Positions 32,899 through 41,307 of a stretch of DNA of 64,000 nucleotides are shown here, piece by piece. Each line of letters opens with the position of its first letter. The stretch's first letter is position 1. A program made the translations under genes and the position numbers. The DNA is from Isoptericola peretonis (GTDB lineage: Bacteria; Actinomycetota; Actinomycetes; Actinomycetales; Cellulomonadaceae), in the NCBI GenBank assembly GCA_023241745.1, contig JALQCY010000003.1:767426-831425 (forward strand), read 5' to 3'. The notes under the pieces are model-generated. The model saw only the letters and a list, made by a program, of their open reading frames with translations. It had not been told where the DNA came from and ran no database searches.

Positions 32899-35180
32899 CG
32901 CACGACGCCCCTGGGGTGCGGGGCACCTGGACCGACCCCGCGCGGCGGCGCGCCGCCGAGGTGATGGCGGGCATGTCCCTACGTGAGCGGGTCGGCCAGC
33001 TCAACCAGCGGCTGCTCGGGTGGCAGGCCGTCGAGCGCACCGCCCAGGGGGAGTGGCGCACCACCGACCTGCTGCGCGAGGAGGTCGACCGGTGGGGCGG
33101 GCTCGGCGCGCTGTACGGCCTCTTCCGCGCCGACGCGTGGTCGGGGCGGGGCTGGGCCGACGGGATCCGGCCGGAGGCGCGCGCCGAGGTCGCCGCGCTC
33201 GTCGTCGAGGAGGTGCGCGCCGCGTCCGGGCAGGACGTCGGGCCGCTGCTCGTCGAGGAGGCCCCGCACGGGCACCAGGCGCTCGGCGCCGAGCTGCTGC
33301 CAGTGAACCTGGCCGTGGGCGCCACGTGGGACGCCGAGCTGTACCGGCAGGCGTGCGCGTCGGTCGCCACGTCGCTGCGCGCCGACGGCGTGCACCTCGC
33401 GCTGCTGTCCACCCTCGACCTGCTCCAGGACCCCCGCTGGGGCCGCTCCGAGGAGTGCTACGGCGAGGTCCCCGCGCTGGCGGCGCGGATGACCGAGGCC
33501 GCGGTCGTGGGCATGCAGGGGCACGACCGCTCGCGCCTGGCCGACGGGACCGGCGTCGGCGTCGTCCTCAAGCACTTCGCCGCGCAGGGCGCCGGCACCG
33601 GCGGCCGCAACGGGCACTCCGCGGCGCTGGGCCCGCGGGACCTCGCCGAGCTGCACCTGCCCGCCGCGCGCGCCGGCGTCGCGGCCGGAGCCCTCGGCCT
33701 CATGGCCGCGTACAACGACATCGACGGCGTCCCCTGCGTCGCGAACCGTGCCCTCCTGACCGACCTCCTCCGAGGCGAGTGGGGCTTCGACGGCCTGGTC
33801 ATGGCCGACGGGCTCGCCGTCGACCGGATCGTCGAGCAGGTCGGGGACCCGGTGGCCGCGGCCGCCACGGCGCTCCGCGCGGGCGTCGACCTGTCGCTGT
33901 GGGACCGGTCGTTCACGATGCTGGAGGAGGCGGTGGCGCAGTCGCCCGACCTCCTGTCCCGCGCGGTGGACGAGGCCTGCCTGCGCGTGCTCACGGTCAA
34001 GGCGCGGTCGGGCCTCCTCGGGCCCGTCGACGAGGCGCAACCCTCCGACCGTCCGGCGACCGGTGACCTCTCCGTCGCGATCGCCGCCCGGTCCGTGGTC
34101 CTGCTGCGCAACGAACCCGCCGCGGGCGCGGACCGCCCGGCGCTGCCCGTCGCCCCCGGCGGGCGGTGGGTGGTCACCGGGCCGCGCGCCGACGACGTCG
34201 ACGCCATGCTCGGCGACTACGTCGCCCCGCTCGCCCCGGACCGCCGGGTGTCGGTCGCGGACGCGCTGACGGCGTCGTCCGGCGCACACGGCGTGGTGGT
34301 CGAGCGCGCCGATGCCGACGACGTCGCCGCGGTCGCCGCAGCGGACGGGGTCGTCGTCGTGCTGGGCGGGTCGAGCCACCGCGCCTACACGGACGAGTTC
34401 GCGGACAACGGTGCGAACGCCGGCCAGACCGCGGCTGACTGCGGCGAGGGCGTCGACATCGCCTCCCCGGTCCTGCCCGCCGGGCAGGTCGAGACGCTCG
34501 CCGCGGTCCGCGCGGCCGCGCGCGGACCCGTCGTCGCGGTCGTCCTCGCCGGACGCCCCTACGTGCTCACGGACGTCGTCGCGCACTCCGACGCGGTCCT
34601 CCTCGCCTTCTACCCCGGGCCGGGCGGGGGCCGCGTGATCGCCGACCTGCTGCTCGGCGCGCGCCAGCCCGTCGGGCGCCTGCCGGTGACGCTGCCCGCG
34701 CACCCGGGCGCGATCCCGGTGCGCGACGACGAGCGGATGCCCGCCGAGGGCGTCTACCGCGACGTCCCGGAGCCGGTGCTGGCGCGCGTCGGGGACGGCA
34801 TCGGCTACGGCGGTCTCGACGTCCACGGGGTCCGGCTCTCGGTGAGCGGCGAGGACCTGCTGGTCGAGGCGGACGTGCGTGCCGTCAGGGGCGACTGGCA
34901 CGGCGAGGGGCTGCTGCTCGTCCGGTCGCGGCGGGTCGGCGGCCTGGACTGGGCGCGCACCGTCGTCGTCGGGTGGGAGCGGGCGAGCGTCGCGCCGGGG
35001 GACGGGGCGCAGGTCTCCGTACGCGTCCCGGTGCACGACGTCCTGCGCCCGGACCTGCCCCTCGCGGTCCTCGGGGATCGACGCGCGCGCATCGAGGTGG
35101 CCCTCGCCGGGCGGCGGTGGTCGTTCGACGTCACGCAGGACGGCGCCGGGGAGGTGACCGTCGATGGGTCTCGAGCCTGA
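32895..35180 (+). CDS. GH3 family beta-glycosidase
   Basis: This 761-residue GH3 protein has DPRWGRSEECYGEVPALAAR, VVLKHFAAQGAGTGGRNG and GEWGFDGLVMADGLAVDRIV, with Asp305 as the probable nucleophile, followed by the GH3_C domain (VVLLRNE, VVVVLGGSS, YPGPGGGRVIADLLLG). The sequence is of the beta-glucosidase/xylosidase type, not NagZ, because the KH(F/I)PG motif is missing. No signal peptide is present. ATG at 32895 overlaps the GH2 stop; GTG at 32886 is an alternative. Its job in an otherwise mannose/fucose set is unclear; cleavage of a chitobiose-type or other beta-link is only an inference. Confidence 0.87.
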   Translation: MTHDAPGVRGTWTDPARRRAAEVMAGMSLRERVGQLNQRLLGWQAVERTAQGEWRTTDLLREEVDRWGGLGALYGLFRADAWSGRGWADGIRPEARAEVAALVVEEVRAASGQDVGPLLVEEAPHGHQALGAELLPVNLAVGATWDAELYRQACASVATSLRADGVHLALLSTLDLLQDPRWGRSEECYGEVPALAARMTEAAVVGMQGHDRSRLADGTGVGVVLKHFAAQGAGTGGRNGHSAALGPRDLAELHLPAARAGVAAGALGLMAAYNDIDGVPCVANRALLTDLLRGEWGFDGLVMADGLAVDRIVEQVGDPVAAAATALRAGVDLSLWDRSFTMLEEAVAQSPDLLSRAVDEACLRVLTVKARSGLLGPVDEAQPSDRPATGDLSVAIAARSVVLLRNEPAAGADRPALPVAPGGRWVVTGPRADDVDAMLGDYVAPLAPDRRVSVADALTASSGAHGVVVERADADDVAAVAAADGVVVVLGGSSHRAYTDEFADNGANAGQTAADCGEGVDIASPVLPAGQVETLAAVRAAARGPVVAVVLAGRPYVLTDVVAHSDAVLLAFYPGPGGGRVIADLLLGARQPVGRLPVTLPAHPGAIPVRDDERMPAEGVYRDVPEPVLARVGDGIGYGGLDVHGVRLSVSGEDLLVEADVRAVRGDWHGEGLLLVRSRRVGGLDWARTVVVGWERASVAPGDGAQVSVRVPVHDVLRPDLPLAVLGDRRARIEVALAGRRWSFDVTQDGAGEVTVDGSRA

Positions 35181-38100
35181 CGACGTCACCCTCGGTCGCG
35201 TCCGGCGCTTCGTCGACGAGCGGCTCACCCCGGCGTTGGACGCCGCGACCGCGCCGATCACCGTGACAGCCTGGTCGCAGCCGGGGGATCCGGTGCACCC
35301 CGACGTGGTCTTGGCCCTGCCGGACGACGCCTTCCACCCCGTGGCCCCGGGCGCACCCTGGGGTGAGCCGTGGTCGACGACGTGGCTGCGGCTGCGCGGC
35401 GAGGTGCCGGCCGCGTGGGCGGGCGAGGAGTCGCGCGTCGACCTGGAGGTCGACCTCGGGTTCACGCGCGACACGCCCGGCTTCCAGGCCGAGGGCACGG
35501 CGCGCGCGCACGACGGCCGGGTGCTCAAGGGCATCTCGCCGTACAACCGGCGCGTGCCCCTCCCGCTCCTCCTGCGCGCGGACCGCACGGGCTGGGACGC
35601 GTGGTCCGCCGGGGAAGCGGCGCTGCCCGTGGACGTGTGGGTGGAGGCTGCGGCCAACCCGGTCATGGACCCGGACTTCACCTTCGCCCCGACGCCGCTC
35701 GGCGACCCCGCGACCCTCCCCGCCGTCCCTCAGTACGCGTGGGGCGAGATCGGCCTGCGGCTGCGGGACGACGCCACGTGGGGGCTGTGGCGCGACGTGC
35801 GCGTCCTGCGCGAGCAGCTCGAGGTCCTGCCCGGTCCCGGGCTGCGTCGCGGCCGGGTCCTGCGGGCGCTGGCGCGCATGCTCGACGTCGTGCAGGTCGC
35901 CACGCCCGAGGCGCTCCGCGCGTCGGCCCCCGCAGCGCGCGCGGAGCTGGCCGGGGTGCTGGCGGAGGGCAACGGGGACGCCGGGCACGAGGTCGTGGCC
36001 GTCGGCCACGCGCACATCGACTCGGCGTGGCTGTGGCCCTTCCGGGAGACGCGCCGCAAGGTCGTGCGGACGTACTCCAACGCCCTCGCGCTGCTGGAGG
36101 AGTATCCCGAGACGACGTTCGTGACCTCCTCCGCGCAGCACCTCGCATGGGTGCAGGAGAGCGAGCCCGAGCTGTTCGCGCGGATCCGGTCGGCCGTCGA
36201 CGCGGGCCGGTTCGTCCCGGTCGGCGGGATGTGGGTCGAGTCCGACACCATGCTGCTGTCGGGGGAGTCCATGGCGCGCCAGCTCCTGGAGGGGACCACG
36301 TGGTTCTCCGACGAGCTCGGGGTGCGCTGCCGCGAGGTGTGGCTGCCCGACTCGTTCGGCTATTCCGCGGCGCTGCCGCAGATCTTCCGCGCCGCCGGGA
36401 TGCGCCGGTTCCTCTCGCAGAAGATGTCGTGGAACGACACCAACCGGATGCCGCACCACACGTTCACCTGGGAGGGCATCGACGGCTCGCGCGTGCTCGC
36501 GCACTTCCCGCCGGTCGACAACTACAACAGCGACCTCACCCCGCGCCAGCTCGCGCACGCGGAGGCGAACGTCGCGGACTCCGACACGGTGTCCGCCGAG
36601 CTCTCGCTCGCCCCGAGCGGGTGGGGCGACGGCGGGGGCGGGCCGACGCGCGAGCACGCCGAGACCGCGCGGCGCGTGCACGACCTCGCCGGCTCGGCCC
36701 GCGTGGCCTGGGGCACACCCGACGACTTCTTCTCCCGGTCGGAGGCGCTCGCCGCCGCCGCGCGGGAGCGGGGCGAGACCGTGCCCGTCTGGGTGGGCGA
36801 GATGCCGCTCGAGCTGCACCGCGGCGTGTCGACGTCGCAGCAGCGGCTCAAGGCGGACAACCGGCGGAGCGAGTCGGCGTTGCGCGAGGCCGAGCTGTGG
36901 TGCGCGACGGCGACGCGGCGCACCGGGGCCGCCTACCCGCTCGACGAGCTGCGCGGCCTGTGGCGCACCGTCCTGGTGCACCAGTTCCACGACGTCCTGC
37001 CCGGCTCGTCCATCGCCTGGGTGTACCAGGACGCGGCGCGCGACCATGAGCGGGTCCAGCGGCGGTGCGCCGAGCTGGTCGCGGGCGCGCTGGACGTGCT
37101 CGCCGGCGTCGGGCCTCAGGACGCACCGACGACCGGCCGGGGCGAGCTGTGGGCCAACCCGAGCCCCGTCGTCCTCGACGGCGTCGAGCCGCTGTCCGTG
37201 GGCCCGCGTCGCCGGGCCGAGCCCCCGTCCGCGCAGGCGGACGGCGCGACGTGGACCCTCCAGGACGGCGTGCTGCGCGTCGTCGTCGACGGCTCCGGCC
37301 ACGTGGTCTCGCTCGTCGACCTCGCGACCGGGCGCGACGCCGTCGCGGCGGCCGGACCGGCCAACGTCGCGCGCCTGTTCCGGGACCTGCCGAACCGCTG
37401 GGACGCGTGGGACATCGACGCGCACGCGCACCGCGTGTCCCGGGACGTCCCCGAGGCCCGCGTCGGGGACGAGGACGGCGCGATCATCGTCGAGCGCGTC
37501 CTCGGGCCGGGCGGCAGCACCCTTGTGCAGCGGCTCGGGCTCGTGGACGGCGCGCTCGAGGTCACCACGGCCGTGGACTGGAACGAGCGTGAGGAGCTCC
37601 TGGTGCTGTCGTGGCCGCTCGACGTGCGCGCGCACGAGGTCGCGGCCGAGACGCAGTTCGGCCACGTCCGCCGCCCCACACACCGCAACACGAGCTGGCA
37701 GTCGGCGCGGTTCGTCGACGTCGCCCACCGCTGGGTCCACGTCGGGGACGCCGGGTTCGGCGTCGGCATCGCCAACCGCACGACCCAGGGGTACGACGCG
37801 GCGAGCGAGGTCCGCCCCGACGGCGGGACCACGACGACCGTGAACCTGCACCTGCTGCGGGGGCCGCGGTACCCGGACCCCGGGGCCGACCTCGGCCGGC
37901 ACACGTTCGTCCACCGCGTGCGCCCGGGGGCCGACGTCTCCGACGCCGTCCGGGACGGCTACGCCCTATCGCTCCCGCCGCGCCCGGCGCCGACCGGCGG
38001 CGCGGCCGTCGAGCCCCTGGTGCGGGTCGACGGGCCGGGCCTGCTCGTGGAGTCGGTCAAGCTCGCGCACGACGGGAGCGGGGACCTGGTCGTCCGGCTG

Positions 38101-38313
38101 TACGAGCCGCACGGCGCGCAGGCAGGCGTCCGGGTCGCGTTCGACGGGCCCGGGACGGTCGCGCGCGTCGACCTGCTCGAGGAGCCGCTCGGAGACGAGG
38201 CCGACGGCTGCCGCCGCTTCGAGGAGTGGTCGCGGGACGACGCGTGCGGTGCCGCTCTGGTCGTGCGGCCCTTCGGGATCGTCACTCTCCGGGTGAAAGG
38301 GGTGGGGGCCTGA
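35164..38313 (+). CDS. Alpha-mannosidase, GH38
   Basis: This 1049-residue enzyme has the zinc-binding VGHAHIDSAWLWPFRE (His282, Asp286 region), the nucleophile Asp396 in WLPDSFGYSAALP, SAQHLAWVQ, and KMSWNDTNRMPHHTF, all hallmarks of GH38. Middle and C-terminal beta domains follow. Length fits bacterial GH38 (about 1000). ATG at 35164 overlaps the GH3 gene by 17 bp, after GGGGAGGTGACCGTCG. No signal peptide is present, so it is cytoplasmic. It would trim alpha-linked mannose from imported glycan fragments. Confidence 0.93.
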   Translation: MGLEPDDVTLGRVRRFVDERLTPALDAATAPITVTAWSQPGDPVHPDVVLALPDDAFHPVAPGAPWGEPWSTTWLRLRGEVPAAWAGEESRVDLEVDLGFTRDTPGFQAEGTARAHDGRVLKGISPYNRRVPLPLLLRADRTGWDAWSAGEAALPVDVWVEAAANPVMDPDFTFAPTPLGDPATLPAVPQYAWGEIGLRLRDDATWGLWRDVRVLREQLEVLPGPGLRRGRVLRALARMLDVVQVATPEALRASAPAARAELAGVLAEGNGDAGHEVVAVGHAHIDSAWLWPFRETRRKVVRTYSNALALLEEYPETTFVTSSAQHLAWVQESEPELFARIRSAVDAGRFVPVGGMWVESDTMLLSGESMARQLLEGTTWFSDELGVRCREVWLPDSFGYSAALPQIFRAAGMRRFLSQKMSWNDTNRMPHHTFTWEGIDGSRVLAHFPPVDNYNSDLTPRQLAHAEANVADSDTVSAELSLAPSGWGDGGGGPTREHAETARRVHDLAGSARVAWGTPDDFFSRSEALAAAARERGETVPVWVGEMPLELHRGVSTSQQRLKADNRRSESALREAELWCATATRRTGAAYPLDELRGLWRTVLVHQFHDVLPGSSIAWVYQDAARDHERVQRRCAELVAGALDVLAGVGPQDAPTTGRGELWANPSPVVLDGVEPLSVGPRRRAEPPSAQADGATWTLQDGVLRVVVDGSGHVVSLVDLATGRDAVAAAGPANVARLFRDLPNRWDAWDIDAHAHRVSRDVPEARVGDEDGAIIVERVLGPGGSTLVQRLGLVDGALEVTTAVDWNEREELLVLSWPLDVRAHEVAAETQFGHVRRPTHRNTSWQSARFVDVAHRWVHVGDAGFGVGIANRTTQGYDAASEVRPDGGTTTTVNLHLLRGPRYPDPGADLGRHTFVHRVRPGADVSDAVRDGYALSLPPRPAPTGGAAVEPLVRVDGPGLLVESVKLAHDGSGDLVVRLYEPHGAQAGVRVAFDGPGTVARVDLLEEPLGDEADGCRRFEEWSRDDACGAALVVRPFGIVTLRVKGVGA

Positions 38314-38448
38314 GATGGACCGGCACTTCCCCTGCAGATGGAGCCGTCTCGCCGACCTCGGGCAACCGCGTGCGCACGTCCCGGGCACTCGCGTCGAGCC
38401 GGCAGGGCACCTCGAGGACCCGCGCACAACCCCACGAAGGGAATCACC

Positions 38449-39372
38449 ATGACGACGAGGTCGCGACAGAGCGTGCCAGGGACCACGGTCGGTATCGACA
38501 TGGGCGGCACGATGATCCGCGGAGGATTGGTCGGCCCCGACGGTTCCCTGCGAGACGTCGTGCGCCGACCGTTGCCCGACGGCCCTGGGGCTCGGCACGC
38601 CGCGATGCTCGACCTGGCACGAGACCTCGGGCAGGGCGCCACCGCCGTCGGCGTCGCCGTCGCCGGTGTGGTCGACGACGGTCGCCTCCTGCTCAGCGCG
38701 AACGTGGGTCTCGGAGACATCGACTTGCGTTCCGCTCTCGTCGAGTCCACGGGACTGCCCTCCGAGGTGATCAACGACGCACAGGCCGCCGCCCTTGCCG
38801 AGGTCCACGGGAGCTCGGCGCGAGGCCTCGTCCTCGTCGTCGCGGTCGGCACCGGGATCGGTGGCGCGGTCGTCCTGGACGGCAAACTCGTCCGAGGGCG
38901 CGGCTTCGCCGGCGAGATCGGCCACGTGGTGGTCCACCGCGGCGGCCTGCCCTGTGGTTGTGGCGCCGCCGGCTGCTGGGAGGGCCTCGCGTCCGGGGAG
39001 TCGCTGCGCCGCGCAGCCGAGCGGGTACTGCCGGGACCGGATCGCACGGTCGACCGCCTCGTCGCCGCCGCCGACTCGGGCGAGCCGGGAGCTGTCGGTG
39101 CCTTGATGGAGGCCGCCGAGGCCTTCGCCGATGGGCTCAATGGCATGTGTGCGGTCCTCGCCCCGCACCGCATCGTGCTCGGGGGCGGCGTGTTCGCCCG
39201 AGGTGGCCTCGTTGCCGACGTCTACCGGTCTCAGGCCGCCACGAGGCGGTGGGTCCGAGGGGCCGAGATCACCATGGCCTCCCGGGGCGACCACGCCGGT
39301 CTGCTCGGAGCCGGACTGGCGGCCCGTGATCTCGTGGCCGGTCCCCCGACGGGCGTCCTCGCCACACTCTGA
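38449..39372 (+). CDS. ROK family sugar kinase
   Basis: This 307-residue ROK protein lacks an HTH. It has the ATP-binding VGIDMGGTMIRGGLVG near the N-terminus, VAVGTGIGGAVVLDGKLVRG, FAGEIGHVVVH and the zinc motif CGCGAAGCWEGLASG, so it is likely a catalytically competent hexose kinase (glucose, mannose or fructose). ATG at 38449 follows AAGGGAATCACC. The third-position GC is visibly lower than in the mannosidase genes upstream. It is followed 16 bp later by GH125. Phosphorylation of mannose released by the mannosidases is the natural inference. Confidence 0.87.
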   Translation: MTTRSRQSVPGTTVGIDMGGTMIRGGLVGPDGSLRDVVRRPLPDGPGARHAAMLDLARDLGQGATAVGVAVAGVVDDGRLLLSANVGLGDIDLRSALVESTGLPSEVINDAQAAALAEVHGSSARGLVLVVAVGTGIGGAVVLDGKLVRGRGFAGEIGHVVVHRGGLPCGCGAAGCWEGLASGESLRRAAERVLPGPDRTVDRLVAAADSGEPGAVGALMEAAEAFADGLNGMCAVLAPHRIVLGGGVFARGGLVADVYRSQAATRRWVRGAEITMASRGDHAGLLGAGLAARDLVAGPPTGVLATL

Positions 39373-39387
39373 CCAGAAAGACGCACC

Positions 39388-40692
39388 ATGGCTCAGCACC
39401 TGACTCAACGTCTCGCTCCGGCGATCGATACGACGCTGCGCACAGCGGCCGAACGCGTACAAAGGGTCGCCGGCGAGCGCATCGGCACGATGGTCGACGA
39501 TGCGCTGCGGCGCACCCTCACCGACACCATGACCGTCGGAGCGGACGGCAGCACGTTCGTCATCACGGGCGACATTCCCGCGATGTGGCTGCGGGACTCG
39601 ACGGTCCAGCTCACGCCATACCTGAGATTCCTCGCAGACTGTCCACCGCTGGCTTCCCTCGTGGCCGGTGTCGTGCGGCGCCAGTTCGCGTGCCTGGACC
39701 ACGACTCGTACGCCAACGCGTTCAACGATGGCCCCACCGGGGCACGTTACGACCCGGACGACATCTGCGACGACCCTCACGTGTGGGAACGGAAGTACGA
39801 GGTCGACAGCCTGGCGTACCCGGTGACACTCGCGCATCGTCTCTGGCGCGCCGACCCGGGCCAGGGGGCGCGAATCTTCGACGAGCGCGCCCACCGGGTC
39901 CTCCGGGTGGTCGTCGACCAACTGCGTACCGAGCAACGACACGACAGCTCGACCTACCGCTTCGCCCGCGACACCACGAATCCCACGGAGACGCTCGCAC
40001 GTGGCGGTCGAGGTACACCCGTCGGATTCACCGGGATGACATGGAGCGCGTTCCGCCCGTCGGACGACGCATGCACGTATGGCTATAACGTGCCGGCCAA
40101 CCTGTTCGCCGCGCAGGCGCTCCTCGACCTGGCGGCGATCGCGGACGAGGTCTATTTCGACGCCGTGCTCGCGCACGACGCGCGCATCCTCTCCCGCGAG
40201 CTGGTCGACGGCGTTGCGACGCACGGGGTCGTGACATCTCCCGGTGACGAAGAGCAGATCTATGCCTACGAGGTCGACGGTCTCGGCGGCGTCCTTTGCA
40301 TGGACGACGCCAACACCCCGTCGCTCCTGTCACTTCCTCTCATCGCACCGGACGTGATCGACGAGGAGATTTGGCAGGCGACGCGCAAGTTCGTTCTCAG
40401 CCCTGCCAATCCGTACTTCTTCACCGGGAGTCTCGTGAGCGGCATCGGTAGCCCGCACACGGAGCGAGGCTATGTCTGGCCGATCGCCCTCGCCGTCGAA
40501 GGGCTGACCGGCACGCCCGATGACCGCAGACGCCTGCTCGAGTCGATAGCAGGGGCGGACGGCGGCACGGGGCAGGTCCACGAGAGCTTCGATGCCTCCG
40601 ACCCGACGCAGTACTCACGACCCTGGTTCTCTTGGGCCGACTCGATGTTCTGTGAACTCGCGTTCGCCGTGGTCGACGACGCCTCGTCCTGA
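39388..40692 (+). CDS. Exo-alpha-1,6-mannosidase, GH125
   Basis: This 434-residue (alpha/alpha)6-barrel enzyme has DIPAMWLRDSTVQLTPYL near residue 60, FNDGPTGARYDPDD, WERKYEVDSLAYPV, GMTWSAFRPSDDACTYGYNV, MDDANTPSLLSLP and ERGYVWPIALAVEGLTG. These are the conserved GH125 blocks of metal-independent inverting alpha-1,6-mannosidases that act on N-glycan cores. No signal peptide is present. It pairs with GH38: together they can remove different alpha-mannose links. It is the last intact gene before the right fucU repeat. Confidence 0.9.
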   Translation: MAQHLTQRLAPAIDTTLRTAAERVQRVAGERIGTMVDDALRRTLTDTMTVGADGSTFVITGDIPAMWLRDSTVQLTPYLRFLADCPPLASLVAGVVRRQFACLDHDSYANAFNDGPTGARYDPDDICDDPHVWERKYEVDSLAYPVTLAHRLWRADPGQGARIFDERAHRVLRVVVDQLRTEQRHDSSTYRFARDTTNPTETLARGGRGTPVGFTGMTWSAFRPSDDACTYGYNVPANLFAAQALLDLAAIADEVYFDAVLAHDARILSRELVDGVATHGVVTSPGDEEQIYAYEVDGLGGVLCMDDANTPSLLSLPLIAPDVIDEEIWQATRKFVLSPANPYFFTGSLVSGIGSPHTERGYVWPIALAVEGLTGTPDDRRRLLESIAGADGGTGQVHESFDASDPTQYSRPWFSWADSMFCELAFAVVDDASS

Positions 40693-40772
40693 GCCGGGAT
40701 GCACCGGCGGCCAGTCGCGCGTCATCGGCGTGATCGAAGTCCCGTGATTACGGTGCGGACCTCGCCTCGCCA

Positions 40773-40946
40773 GCACACGGGCTACCGGGACCTGCTCGGA
40801 CCCGGCGTGGGCTGGGACGAGCTGGACCGCTTCGCGTTCTACGACGCCGCCCGGTCGGACGACGTCGCGGTGCTCGTCGCGACGGGGACCAGCGCGTGTA
40901 CGCCAACCTGCTGCTCACGCTCGGGGTCCGCGTGCCGGAGGAGTAG
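40773..40946 (+). pseudogene. Truncated, frameshifted fucU 3' fragment (right direct repeat)
   Basis: It encodes the C-terminal third of FucU (HTGYRDLLGPGVGWDELDRF and on), lacks the N-terminal two thirds, and has lost one G in a G-run (about 40884-40887), so the frame breaks. With the G restored it would end RVYANLLLTLGVRVPEE and stop at 40946. Nucleotide identity to 24016-24175 is about 97% over 160 bp, so the duplication is young or maintained by conversion. Confidence 0.85.
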
Positions 40947-41162
40947 TGCGTCGATCCCGGAGGCCGCCCCGGCGATCCTGCGCGGTGCGTCGATCAGGTC
41001 GGGGGGCGGAGTGCGACCTTGATCGCGCGGCGTCGGTCCATGTCGTCGTAGGCGCTGCGGGATGTACTTCCGCGGGCTGCCCCGTGCGAGCTTGGCGACG
41101 GCTGGCGTCCCACGCTGCTCGCACCGCTGACCGCCACGGTGCTCGCCGTCGTCCTGCTGGGC

Positions 41163-41307
41163 TCACCTGGGCCGGGGCGGCGCCTTCGGGATCCAGCGCA
41201 GGGCAATCATGCCGAGCCCCGCGCACAGCAGTGGGGCGATGCCCACAGCGACGTGGATGCCGGTGAGGAACGTCGCCTGGGCCTCGTCGACCACATTGGT
41301 CGCCGGT
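41163..41307 (-). pseudogene. C-terminal remnant of an MFS (DHA2-type) transporter
   Basis: The minus-strand frame ending at 41163 reads AQATFLTGIHVAVGIAPLLC and AGLGMIALRWIPKAP, resembling the last membrane helix and tail of drug/proton antiporters. No upstream part of such a gene exists; the frame runs into the LacI coding region. I interpret it as debris. Similarity is by eye only. Confidence 0.45.

Larger units (their letters stand above)
40693..41307. other. Non-coding junction with gene remnants
   Basis: No intact gene is present in this 615-bp stretch. It holds a truncated copy of the fucU 3' end (40773-40931 and on to the stop at 40946), a short minus-strand tail resembling the C-terminus of a zinc-type dehydrogenase (40994-41053, YDDMDRRRAIKVALRP), and a minus-strand tail resembling a DHA2-type MFS transporter (41163-41307). 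The mixture suggests repeated recombination or deletion at this spot. Confidence 0.6.

Noticed and set aside
32895..35180. NagZ-type beta-N-acetylglucosaminidase
   Set aside because: The KH(F/I)PG(H/D) signature is absent; the sequence has the beta-glucosidase-type KHFAAQG...GRNG.
24016..40931. Composite transposon or integrative element
   Set aside because: The repeats are fragments of fucU, not insertion sequences, and no transposase or integrase gene is present between them. I kept the repeat as a finding without naming an element type.
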